NCBI RefSeq assembly: GCF_001553785.1
Contig: NZ_LOJP01000009.1
Span: forward strand, 1 to 64,000
Direction of reading: 5' to 3'
Source of the DNA: Actinoplanes sp. TFC3
Lineage (GTDB): Bacteria > Actinomycetota > Actinomycetes > Mycobacteriales > Micromonosporaceae
Length of the DNA: 64,000 nucleotides
Shown: positions 1 through 8,092 of the stretch, one piece after another
Position numbering within the stretch: position 1 is the first letter of the stretch
Layout of the letters: the number at the start of each line of letters is the position of its first letter
Position numbers and translations under genes: made by a program
Notes under the pieces: model-generated
What the model was told of the DNA's origin: nothing
The model's database searches: none
Seen by the model: the letters and a program-made list of their open reading frames with translations, nothing else

Positions 1-927
1 GTTGCGGGTTCTGGTGCTATTGCCGCGCTCGTCCTCCAGATAGTTGAGGAACGCCGACACGGTCTCCGCGTCCAGGTCGGCCCAGTCCAGGTTCGCGAGC
101 TCCGCGACCGCCGCCAGTCCCGGCTGCGGCGGCTCCGGCTCGTCCCCCGTGTCGTGCCGCAGAACACCGATGACCGCCCGCAGCTCCTCCAGGGCCTCGT
201 GGGCGCTCTCGCGGACGACGCTGGCCGCGTCGTGGATGTCGGGGTCAGCAGCCGGATGCAGCTCCAGGGCACCAGCGTTCAGGCTGATCATCGGAAGGCG
301 GTGGGCCAGTACGTCGTGCATCTCGCGGGCGATGCGATCACGTTCGTCACGCCGGGCCGCGGCGACCTTGGCGACCTGCTGCGCCTCGGCCCGCGCTACT
401 CGCTCGTCCAGGTAATGAATCAGCGCCTGGCGCTCTCGGGCGTACAACCCCCAGCCCAACGCTGCCGTAACCAGTACACCGCGGACGACAGGATCCGTCC
501 ACAGCGGAAAGCGCGGATCGCGCTGCAGGAGGACGTACACCGGGGCGGTGGCGAGATAGCCAGTCGCGAACGCGGCCACGATTGTGAAGCGGAGGCGCAG
601 TGCCAGACCGAACACCGCGCCCAACACGGCTCCACTCGCCATGACCGAAACAGCGCTGAGCGAGACGGCCAGCGCCGCGAGGCCGAGCGGCCACCGCCGC
701 CGACACAGCAGCGCGAAGCAGGCAGTAACACCGGCCGCGACGTCTGCCTGCCACGGCAACAGCCCGGGCACAGGTCCACCAGCGTCGCCCACGAACATCA
801 GAAGGCCGCCAGCCGTCAGCGCGGCCACGACAGCCACCGCGTCACGGACTGCGGCACTGCGCCCCGGCCACCAGACCAGGCTAAAGCCGGCAGACCCAAA
901 CCGGGTAGCGCCTTTGGTCACCGTCAC
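1..927 (-). pseudogene. Sensor histidine kinase interrupted by integrase-like sequence (partial at window edge)
   Basis: Reading leftwards from a GTG at 927 (a second GTG is at 921) the frame stays open to base 1, 309 codons. Residues about 25-130 hold several hydrophobic segments, and a HisKA_3 dimerisation/phosphoacceptor helix follows, with the phosphoacceptor His204 in REMHDVLAHRL, as in NarL-partner membrane kinases. The expected HATPase domain is absent. From about residue 277 the protein instead reads like the N-terminal core-binding domain of IS-type tyrosine recombinases (LDWADLDAE, then FLNYLEDERGNSTRTRN). I infer an in-frame junction, so the kinase is probably dead. Family assignments are from recalled motifs. 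The gene faces away from the membrane protein at 1002. Confidence 0.7.
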
Positions 928-1001
928 CCCCTACCAAAGACGGAGACGCGCATGACTGAATGCCGACGACAGCGACACGGCGACGTGGGCAGTCTCGCCG
1001 C

Positions 1002-1682
1002 ATGACATCTTCTCAGACCCTCGCCAGCCACCTCATCATCTCTTGGCGCGGTTGTCTGCTCGCCACAACCACCTTGCGCTGCGGGGCCGCGACGGCGTGG
1101 ATCGCCGCACGCGCCGGTGCCGCCTTCCCGGACGTGCTCGAGCCCGTCGAACTGGCCATGTCCGTACCCGTGCCCTTCTTCGGTGTTCTCGCGGTCGCCG
1201 ACCTGCACCAGTCGCAGGCGCCATCGCGCCGCCAGGTCACGCCGCGCCTGATCGGCGCGCTGGTCCTTGCCCTCGGCTTCGCGCTGATCGGTGCGCTACT
1301 AGCAGCGACGGTGACCGTGCCGCACAGGGACGTCTGGCCGCCCGCCGGGCGTACCGCGATGCTCGTCACGGCTGCCGTGCTGGTACAGCTGATCGCCCAG
1401 CTGACAGGCATCGGATGGGGACTGCTACTTCGCCACTCGGCCGTGGCCATGGCCGCGACGGTCCTGGTGCCGATGACCGTGACCGTGCTGCTGAGCGGCA
1501 TTGACCCGGACGGAGGCCTGGTCCGATGGCTGACCCCGTACGGCAACGCCCGGTCCCTACTCGCTGGCAAACCCACGCCCGCAACGCTCGCCGGACTCGG
1601 TGTAGTAATGCTGCTGTGGGGTGTCCTGCCGAACCTCCTCGGAACGCGGCACGTCAACCGGAACGCGCCACGCTGTCGATGA
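1002..1682 (+). CDS. Polytopic membrane protein, possibly an ABC-type permease subunit
   Basis: The 226-residue product is dominated by hydrophobic stretches (roughly five or six membrane segments) separated by short charged loops, and it ends in a basic tail. I do not recognise a specific family. Small permeases of this kind often sit beside HisKA_3 two-component kinases, and the truncated kinase is divergently placed next door. The ATG at 1002 overlaps the TGA of a 17-codon reading frame that starts at 952 behind GGAGA, so translation could be coupled to a leader peptide. An in-frame ATG at 960 is an alternative start. No ATPase partner is visible in the window. Confidence 0.5.
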   Translation: MTSSQTLASHLIISWRGCLLATTTLRCGAATAWIAARAGAAFPDVLEPVELAMSVPVPFFGVLAVADLHQSQAPSRRQVTPRLIGALVLALGFALIGALLAATVTVPHRDVWPPAGRTAMLVTAAVLVQLIAQLTGIGWGLLLRHSAVAMAATVLVPMTVTVLLSGIDPDGGLVRWLTPYGNARSLLAGKPTPATLAGLGVVMLLWGVLPNLLGTRHVNRNAPRCR

Positions 1683-1810
1683 ACTCCGGGGCGCTGGTTG
1701 AACATCCGGATCTCGGCATGAGTGCGCGAACGGCCCGTTGCTGACGCTTGCGTCGCGTGACGAGTTCCGACGGCACGCAGCGCACGGATGGCGGCAGAAC
1801 AATGCGCCCG

Positions 1811-2518
1811 TCAGCCGAGCTTGAGCAGAAGCTCGGTCAGTTCGGTCGGCACCGTGATCATGCAGTCGTGCCCGCTCGTCAGCTCCCACACCGTCGCCGG
1901 GGCGGGAACCGGCCGCCGTTCGAAGCCCAACGGATCGCTGCCGATGCAGTGGATATGCGTCTGCGAGATCGCGTGGACCGCCGGGTTGTCCAGCCGGGCT
2001 GGCTGCAGCAGGCAGAGCACCGGCTGGTCCGAGAGCATCGTGCGCAGCCAGGCGACGTCCGCCGGATCGGTGACTCCGAACAGGCCGAAGGGTGGCGGGA
2101 ACTCGGGCATCGGTGGGATCCGCCACGGTGCGGCGGAGGTCGCGGCGCTGTCGATCAGCGCCCGCGTGACCGGCATGACGTCGACCGCGGTCTCACCGTC
2201 GACCGGCACCATTGCGTCAAGATAAACGAGCTCGGCGATCCGCTCCGGCAGCCGGTTCGCCACCGACGAGATCACCATCCCGGCGTAGCTGTGGCCCACC
2301 AGGATCACCTCGGTGAGATCCTCCTCCAGGATCAGGCCGGTGATGTCGTCGACGTGCGTCTGCAGCCCGACATCCGGGCTGAGCAGGTCCCGCTTGTCGC
2401 CGTATCCGGTCAGCGAAGGAGCGAGGACCCGGTGCCCGGCCGCCTCCAGCAGCGGCACCACCCGATCCCAGCTGTGCCCGCTGTGCCAGGCGCCGTGTAC
2501 GAGCAGATAAGTGGACAT
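1811..2518 (-). CDS. Alpha/beta-hydrolase, esterase-like
   Basis: The 235-residue protein begins with the strand and oxyanion turn typical of small alpha/beta hydrolases (YLLVHGAWHSG). The nucleophile elbow is GHSYAG with Ser77 and the likely catalytic His lies in the C-terminal SGHDCMI. It resembles the salicylate-esterase/methylesterase-like group in actinobacteria, so ester hydrolysis is likely, but the substrate cannot be read from the sequence. The gene is divergent from an HxlR regulator, with 136 bp between the two starts and a candidate operator in that gap, so the regulator probably controls it. Confidence 0.85.
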   Translation of the reverse strand: MSTYLLVHGAWHSGHSWDRVVPLLEAAGHRVLAPSLTGYGDKRDLLSPDVGLQTHVDDITGLILEEDLTEVILVGHSYAGMVISSVANRLPERIAELVYLDAMVPVDGETAVDVMPVTRALIDSAATSAAPWRIPPMPEFPPPFGLFGVTDPADVAWLRTMLSDQPVLCLLQPARLDNPAVHAISQTHIHCIGSDPLGFERRPVPAPATVWELTSGHDCMITVPTELTELLLKLG

Positions 2519-2553
2519 GGCTGTACCTCATGCGCTTTCGTGAGTTCTGCATC

Positions 2554-2576
2554 GTGACCCGGTACCTGTGGGTAAC
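2554..2576. promoter_or_regulatory. Candidate HxlR operator (imperfect inverted repeat)
   Basis: GTGACCC and GGGTAAC, separated by nine bases, form a 7-bp inverted repeat with one mismatch. It lies in the gap between the divergent hydrolase and HxlR genes, 36 bp from the hydrolase start and 79 bp from the regulator start. HxlR-type proteins bind short dyads of this sort in intergenic regions. The function is inferred from position and symmetry only. Confidence 0.45.
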
Positions 2577-2654
2577 CGCAGTTTCGATCATCGGTCGCCT
2601 GCGACCGTCGCGCAATCAGGCACATTCGTGTGCCCCGGTTCTCTGGGGGAAACC

Positions 2655-3050
2655 ATGACCACGCCGACAAACCCGCCGGACCGCAAGGACGGCTGCCGGG
2701 CCATCATGGGCGACAAGTGGGCCATCCTGATCGTGTCCGACCTCGGCGCCGGCCCGCGCCGCTTCACCGAACTCAAACGCGGCATCGACGGCATCAGTCA
2801 GCGCATGCTTACCGTCACCCTGCGCAGCCTGGAGCGCGACGGCCTGGTCACCCGCACCGTCCACAACGTCATGCCGCCCAACATCAGCTACGGGCTCACC
2901 CCCATGGGACTCTCCCTGCTCGAAGCAGCCACCCCGTTGCTGGAATGGGGCAACGGCCACCTGCCCCGGATCAACGCCGCCCGCGCCACGTACGACGACC
3001 GCGCGGCCACCGAAATCGACCGCGGCAAAACGACCTCACCAAAGCAGTGA
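2655..3050 (+). CDS. HxlR-family transcriptional regulator
   Basis: The 131-residue protein is a single winged-helix domain of the HxlR/MarR-like type. Diagnostic features are the N-terminal DGCRAIMGDKWAILI segment, whose cysteine is conserved in thiol-sensing members, then FTELKRGIDGISQRMLT as the recognition region, and the wing GLVTRTV ending in YGLTPMG. I chose the ATG at 2655 because the conserved domain starts about ten residues later; an earlier in-frame start at 2568 would add a non-conserved extension. It is divergent from the alpha/beta hydrolase and probably represses it. The inducing signal is unknown; the cysteine allows redox or electrophile sensing but does not prove it. Confidence 0.88.
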   Translation: MTTPTNPPDRKDGCRAIMGDKWAILIVSDLGAGPRRFTELKRGIDGISQRMLTVTLRSLERDGLVTRTVHNVMPPNISYGLTPMGLSLLEAATPLLEWGNGHLPRINAARATYDDRAATEIDRGKTTSPKQ

Positions 3051-3454
3051 AGCGTTGAAGCACCAGCCCACACACGAACACAGGCCCAGACGTTCGACTG
3101 ACAGGAACCCTCATCGGCTTGATCGAGTGCACTGTTCTCGGCGCATTGAGCGTGTTGCCACGAGAGACGCTCGCCACCACTCGCCGTCACCGAGGAGCTG
3201 GATCGCTCCGCCTGCCGGGTAGCGGCCAGGAGTCGCTCGGGTGGGGCCGCCTCGCACCATCCCCGACCGATCCGCCAACTCGGATGGACAACTTCCGCCA
3301 ATTAGCGTGGACAGTCACACCGGCACGCTGGACGTCCAACCTGACTGATTGGAACGCTCGTGCGACTACTCGGGTTTGTGTGGGTGTTGAATGGCATAGC
3401 CAGGTCGCCGTCGAGCCCCCGATACTTCCTCTGCTGATGGTCATAATCATCGCC
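3051..3454. other. Non-coding stretch between HxlR and GNAT genes
   Basis: About 400 bp lie between the HxlR stop and the best acetyltransferase start. I see no recognisable gene, strong hairpin or repeat. The acetyltransferase frame is open back to 3119, but that extension has no family resemblance. Confidence 0.4.
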
Positions 3455-4093
3455 ATGACGCACTCGGCGTGGCCATTGTTCGACCTGCGCATCAGGTGTC
3501 GCACCGTAACGCTGCGACCGGTCAAGGAGAGCGACCTTTCGCTGCTTGCGGCGATCCAGCCCGACGACTACGAACATAATCCACATGCGGAGCGGCTGCC
3601 TGGTACGGACCTCAGGCAGCATCGCCAGCGCTTGGTCCATCAGGACTACTGGCGCGCCCTGGGTACGTGGTCGCCCTCGTCGTGGACGTTATCGCTGGCG
3701 GTCGAGTACAGCGGAGCGCTCGTGGGCGTGCAGTCTCTCGAGGCCGAGAACTTCATGGTCCTACGCACGGTTGACTCCGGTTCGTGGCTTATCCACGCCG
3801 CCCGAGGGCGAGGCGTCGGTGTTGCCATGCGCAAAGCGGTGCTCGGGCTCGCGTTTGACCACCTGGACGCTCTCGCCGCGGTCAGCGCAGCGCGTCGCGA
3901 TAACGGCGCGTCGCTGGGGGTGTCTCATAGTCTTGGCTATACGAATAACGGCGTCAGCCTCAATAACTCCGGTACCGGCCTGGTCGAACTGCAGCATATG
4001 AGACTGCCAGTGCAGCAATGGCGCGCCGCCGGCCATGGCAGCGAGATCGCAGTGGACGGCTTGACACCGTGCCTGGCCTGGTTCGGGCGATAG
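3455..4093 (+). CDS. GNAT-family N-acetyltransferase
   Basis: The 212-residue protein has the layout of RimJ/RimL-like GNAT enzymes: an N-terminal beta strand with VTLRPVKESDLSLLAAI, a central strand carrying LVGVQSLEAENF, and an acetyl-CoA loop region at about residues 118-135 (HAARGRGVGVAMRKAVL) that matches the R/Q-x-x-G-x-G/A loop. The likely reaction is acetyl transfer from acetyl-CoA to an amine or protein N-terminus; the acceptor is unknown. ATG 3455 is chosen because homology begins immediately after it. It stands alone, next to transposase remnants. Confidence 0.75.
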   Translation: MTHSAWPLFDLRIRCRTVTLRPVKESDLSLLAAIQPDDYEHNPHAERLPGTDLRQHRQRLVHQDYWRALGTWSPSSWTLSLAVEYSGALVGVQSLEAENFMVLRTVDSGSWLIHAARGRGVGVAMRKAVLGLAFDHLDALAAVSAARRDNGASLGVSHSLGYTNNGVSLNNSGTGLVELQHMRLPVQQWRAAGHGSEIAVDGLTPCLAWFGR

Positions 4094-4307
4094 TACGTGG
4101 TCATCGCACGTCCGCATCTGGCGACGTGCGTGTCCAACCCGCCGTGCAACAGGCGTAGGAGCTGCTCAGAGAAAACTCACGGATTGCTGAAGCGTGTGGA
4201 GCTGGCTTGAAAGCGCGGCGCTGGCCCCAGATTGAGATCGGGCTGCCAGGTACTCGTTGATCAACCCGTGCGGCTTACCACGGCAGCGACCTGCTCCACG
4301 AGGAGGA

Positions 4308-4915
4308 CTACGCGTTCTGGGCATAGCTGAGCCATTCGCCGAGCCGATGGCCGTGCCGCTGGGTCATAATTGCGGCGAAGGATTGCACCAGCTCAGCTGT
4401 GGTCCGTAGTTCGGGACATTTGCCGAGGATCGTGGTCAGGCGGCTGGTGTCGCGGTCGGTGAGGTTGTCGGGATGCCGGCAGATCCAGACGGTGACTTGC
4501 CAACAGCCGGGCGGCGGTGGCGAGGGTGACGTGGCGGTGCCAGCCGATCCAGGAGCGGCCTTCGCAGATCGCGGCCCAGCGGATCATGTTCGGAGACTTG
4601 CGGGTTGCGTTCGTAGTCGCGGGACAGCCTGCGGTAGGCGATCAGCCAGGCACAGAGTCCGTTCCACGACCTACCATTTTGGATGGACTCAGAAGCCGTG
4701 TTGGTTGGCCGGCTTACGCACGACGAGGAGTGTTTGAGCGGCCCAGTAGACCAGTCGGCCGGCGAAGCCCTGGTCGGCGAACACGAACCGGATCGGCGTG
4801 GACAGGTAGCCGCCGAGCGTCGCGGTCTTCGCGCCGTCACGGGTCCTGTCACGACGCGGCCAGGACCGTGACGCTGACCAGCACTCCGAGAGTGTCGGTC
4901 ACGATGAATTACCTA
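4308..4915 (-). mobile_element. Patch of decayed transposases (IS5-, IS701- and ISL3-like fragments)
   Basis: No intact frame exists, but conceptual minus-strand pieces follow one another. At about 4570-4915 is IS5-type sequence (VTDTLGVLVSVTVL, TPIRFVFADQGFAGRLV, LIAYRRLSRDYERNPQVSE, MIRWAAI) in shifting frames. At about 4499-4568 is EGRSWIGWHRHVTLATAA, which resembles the C-terminus of IS701-like transposases. At 4308-4486 is CRHPDNLTDRDTSRLTTIL, then CPELRTTAELVQSFAAIM, then RLGEWL ending in a stop, which resembles the C-terminal part of ISL3-like transposases. I read this as nested insertion and deletion scars. Family names are from memory of conserved segments and need a search. Confidence 0.65.
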
Positions 4916-5066
4916 CGCCCGCTGATTTTTCGCCCCTGAAGGGCCGGTTTCGACGGTCGTTGCCTGATCTTCAAGAACGTCGATCTAACGGGAACCGATT
5001 AGGCCTGCCTACGACGCCTGAGTTAGGGCGCAACCGTCGCAAGCAGGCCGCCCGGAGGTCGGTGGG

Positions 5067-5471
5067 TCAGTCGGTGGAGCTGCTGGCTGAGGGAACGGGG
5101 TTTCCACCGTGCCTGCCGTGTCCGCCGCCGTGTCCGCCCTGGCCTTCGGTGATGGTCTTGAGGTCGGCGCTGACGTCGTAACGGACCTGCGCGCCGGCCT
5201 TGGTACCGAACACGTCATAAGAGCCGTCGGCGTCCTTCTGCACACTGGTGACGGTAACCGCAGAGTCCCTCGCCTTCACCGCCGCGGTGACCTTCGCGGC
5301 CTCGTCACCCGTCACGGGTGTGTGGGTTCCACCGCGGCCTCCGTTCGTGCCGGTCGACGAACTCGGCGACGGCGTGGCGGGGGCGGCGCTCGCCATGCTT
5401 GACACGCCGAGGGCCAGTCCACCGACGCTGACGGCGCCGGCAGCGAGCAGACCGATCTTCTTCCAGGACAC
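5067..5471 (-). CDS. Small secreted protein with PepSY-like domain
   Basis: The GTG at 5471 is preceded by GAAGGAG seven bases upstream and opens a 134-residue protein with a classical signal peptide: basic SWKKIG, a hydrophobic core GLLAAGAVSVGGLALG and an AxA cleavage motif (ASAAPA). The mature part begins with a Ser/Thr/Gly-rich linker. It then holds a domain of about 55 residues with VTGDEAAKVTAAVKARD and a beta-hairpin GSYDVFGTKAGAQVRYDV that resembles PepSY-type or DUF-like domains of exported actinobacterial proteins, and ends in a Gly/His-rich tail (GGHGGGHGRHGG) that might bind metal. An upstream in-frame start at 5516 would add 15 residues before the signal. Function unknown. Confidence 0.75.
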   Translation of the reverse strand: MSWKKIGLLAAGAVSVGGLALGVSSMASAAPATPSPSSSTGTNGGRGGTHTPVTGDEAAKVTAAVKARDSAVTVTSVQKDADGSYDVFGTKAGAQVRYDVSADLKTITEGQGGHGGGHGRHGGNPVPSASSSTD

Positions 5472-5610
5472 GCAAGACTCCTTCGGCTGATTGGGCCGGC
5501 TGAGCGCCGACCGCACACCTCAAGAGTCGACATCGCGCCTGTCAACACCCTGTGAAAGGCGTAGGTGTGACCTGCCACTTTGCGCTGTGCGCGCCGGTCG
5601 GCTGCGTTGT

Positions 5611-6145
5611 TCAAAGCCGGCTAGTGACCGTGATCGGCACCGGTTCCCCGGCGCGGGTCGTGGTGGTGCCGGGGCCGTCGATACGGATGTAGCTGTTCTC
5701 ATCGGTCGGGCCGGTGGTATTGGACCAGCCGATGCGGGTCTGGTCCGGCTCGGCGGCGTACTTGGCGATCAGTTTGGCCGCGGCGGCGTCGGCGAGGTCC
5801 CCAGCGTACGTTTGGATCGCCGTGCTGGCCTGCTTTTTCTGCGCGGCGGTCAGCTGCGGGACTGGCAGGCCCTCGACGGCGGGGAACTCGCCGGTGTCCT
5901 TACCCGGACCCATCAGCAGGTCGTCGAAGCTGCCGGTTAGCTTCGCGCTGGTCTTCTGCGTGTCGGTCAGGCCCGCCATCATGGCGAACATGGCCGCCAC
6001 CTCGGCCTTCAGCGGCTCGACGGTGGTGCCGCCGGTGGTGGTTGTGGATGGACGGTTCGGTGCCGACGAACTGTGGGGTCTGGCTGACCTTGTCGCCGTG
6101 GTAAGTCAGGTTACGGGCCAGATGGTGCCCGCCGAATTGGATCAT
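5611..6145 (-). pseudogene. Decayed DUF3500 homologue
   Basis: Two minus-strand frames carry one ancestral protein. One starts at 6145 with FGGHHLARNLTYHGDKV and TPQFVGTEPSIH, the same block as FDGHHLVINYFVLGNQV and the SEPTT segment of the intact DUF3500 gene next door. After a shift near 6040 the other frame continues with AAMFAMMAGLTDTQKTSAKL, then AAQKKQASTAIQTYAGDLA and an Asp/Tyr-rich strand, and is cut off at 5611. The N-terminal half and twin-arginine leader are missing and the C-terminus is short. It lies head to head with the intact gene, so it is probably an old inverted duplicate or a second acquired copy. Confidence 0.75.
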
Positions 6146-6395
6146 GAAATGAGGGTCACCCGTAATTGCGTGCCGATTGCGCGGCGGCGCTGCTTAGAGG
6201 CGCGACCATCCGTGTCTCTGAGCAGCGCCAGTTGCTCGATGCCGCCGACCGCAGGAGCTGCGGCAATCTTTTTCTGACAGACCTGCCACAGAGGTCTCAT
6301 AGCTGCCGCCCAGCTTCACCGCCAAGGTTTGTCCTCATGACACCCGTTGACGTTCGCCGGCACGTCACGGGAAATCGGCAACGAAGGGGAACACG

Positions 6396-7742
6396 ATGAC
6401 CGAGCGTGACGCCACCCGGCCCGCGATGCCCGCCCAGCAGGCAGACCGGTTGCTGGCCGGTGAGGGCGACCGCCGCAGTTTTATGCGCAAGGTGTTCTTC
6501 GCCAGCGGCGCCGCGGCGGTGGCGACGATGACCGGCGGCGCCGCGAAGGCATTGGCGGCGCCGAGCCCGTCGGCCACACCCACCGCCTCGCCCAGTGGTT
6601 CGCCGGCGCCCAGCGGTGCACCGACCCGGGGACCGGGCACGGGCGGACCCGGGGCGCAGACGATTACCGAGGACTTCTTCGGTCTGACCACGAACGGCAA
6701 ACAGATCGATGACCTGTTCACGATCCACTCCCAAGGCGTGAACACCGCCCCGGTCATCGCCGCGGCCAAGGCGTTCCTCGCCGGGCTGACCGACGCTGAG
6801 CGCACCAAGACCGCGTTCACGGTCCGCTCCACCGAGTGGCGGCTGTGGAGCAACCTCGACCCGCAGGGCTTTCCCCGCCAGGGCGTCAGCCTGGCCGACC
6901 TCGACGACACCCAGAACGCGCTCGGCACCGCTTTGCTGAAGGCGGCGCTGAGCGCCGACGGCCTGGAGACCACGGAGAAGATCCGCCGGATCAACCTGGC
7001 CGCCGGCAAGCTGGTCGGCAACAGCGCCGTGTTCAACGACGAGCTGTACTACTGGACGCTGATGGGCACCCCGTCGGCGACCGAGCCATGGGGTTTCCAA
7101 TTCGATGGCCACCACCTGGTCATCAACTACTTCGTACTCGGCAACCAGGTCGTCATGAGCCCCTGCTTCTGGGGCTCCGAGCCGACCACGCTGCAGATCG
7201 ACGGCGAAACCGTCACCGTCTGCCGCGAAGAGATCGACGCCAGCCTGGCGTTCATCCAGTCGCTGACCGCGGCGCAGCAGAAAACCGCGATCATCTCCGC
7301 CACCAAGGCCGACGAGGACATGAAGGCCGGCGCGTTCGCCGACAACGCGGTCATCGCGTACGCGGGCATCCGCGCCACCGCGCTGAACGCCGCGCAGAAG
7401 CAGAAGTTGCTCGACGTGGTGCAGGTGTTCGTCCGCCGCGGCAAGGCCGACGTGGCACGGGCCCAGATGGCCGAAATCCGCGCCCACCTGTCCGACACCC
7501 ACGCCGCGTGGATCGGCGGCACCGGCAGCAGCGACCCGTTCTACCTGCGGATCCACAGCCCCGTCATCTGGGTCGAGGTCGACTGCCAGGCCGCTGGCCC
7601 TCTGGGCGGCGCCTACGGCAAGACCCGCGCCGACGGCCCCACCCAACTGCATCTGCACTCCGTCGTACGCACTCCCAACGGCAACGACTACGGCAAGGAA
7701 CTACTGCGCCAGCATTACCTCACCTCACCGCACCATCAGTAA
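6396..7742 (+). CDS. DUF3500 protein, predicted Tat-exported
   Basis: The 448-residue protein starts with a cytoplasmic segment followed by GDRRSFMRKVFFASGAAAV, a twin-arginine-like leader with a hydrophobic stretch and an Ala-rich cleavage region, then a Pro/Ser/Thr-rich linker up to about residue 88. The rest is the DUF3500 domain: STEWRLWSNLDP, FNDELYYWTLMGTPS, then PWGFQFDGHHLVINY, a paired alpha-helical repeat region (LAFIQSLTAAQQKTAII and LNAAQKQKLLDVVQVFV), and a final beta-rich part with FYLRIHSPVIWVEVDCQ. The biochemical role of DUF3500 is unknown to me. The Tat-like leader suggests folding with a cofactor or metal before export. ATG 6396 has GAAGGGG upstream. Confidence 0.85.
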   Translation: MTERDATRPAMPAQQADRLLAGEGDRRSFMRKVFFASGAAAVATMTGGAAKALAAPSPSATPTASPSGSPAPSGAPTRGPGTGGPGAQTITEDFFGLTTNGKQIDDLFTIHSQGVNTAPVIAAAKAFLAGLTDAERTKTAFTVRSTEWRLWSNLDPQGFPRQGVSLADLDDTQNALGTALLKAALSADGLETTEKIRRINLAAGKLVGNSAVFNDELYYWTLMGTPSATEPWGFQFDGHHLVINYFVLGNQVVMSPCFWGSEPTTLQIDGETVTVCREEIDASLAFIQSLTAAQQKTAIISATKADEDMKAGAFADNAVIAYAGIRATALNAAQKQKLLDVVQVFVRRGKADVARAQMAEIRAHLSDTHAAWIGGTGSSDPFYLRIHSPVIWVEVDCQAAGPLGGAYGKTRADGPTQLHLHSVVRTPNGNDYGKELLRQHYLTSPHHQ

Positions 7743-8092
7743 CCTGATCAGCGGCGACCGGCCGTGAGGATCCGCAGACGATCGCAGGTGCCACGCCTGC
7801 CTCATCCGCGGGTCCACGCGGCCGGTCGCCGCACCCCATCTGCGCCCGGCAGCTTGCTCCCCGGGCCGTCGCCCTCCCTGAGCGCTCGCGACAGCAGCAG
7901 ATCCGGACACGGGCGGCCGTCAAGGCAGCCTGATCACACCGTGATCGGCGGCCCGCGTCGTACCGGCGCCATTGACCGGTCGCCCACTTCGGCGACCCGT
8001 CCGTCGAGGACGGCGACGACGTGTGCGTTCTGGTCGAACGCCTGCCAGACGCGCGACACCGGCGATTACGTGTCGCCCGCCGGCATCCACAC
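7743..8092. other. Gap with a possible gene remnant
   Basis: Between the convergent DUF3500 and epoxide-hydrolase-like genes there are 350 bp without a credible full gene. A minus-strand frame ending near 7937 reads SRVWQAFDQNAHVVAVLD and continues to a stop after about 40 codons. It looks protein-like, possibly the tail of a lost gene, but I cannot assign a family. Confidence 0.3.

Noticed and set aside
154-1005. 283-codon plus-strand frame opposite the histidine kinase
   Set aside because: The minus frame contains a recognisable HisKA_3 helix and hydrophobic segments; the plus frame is compositionally random.
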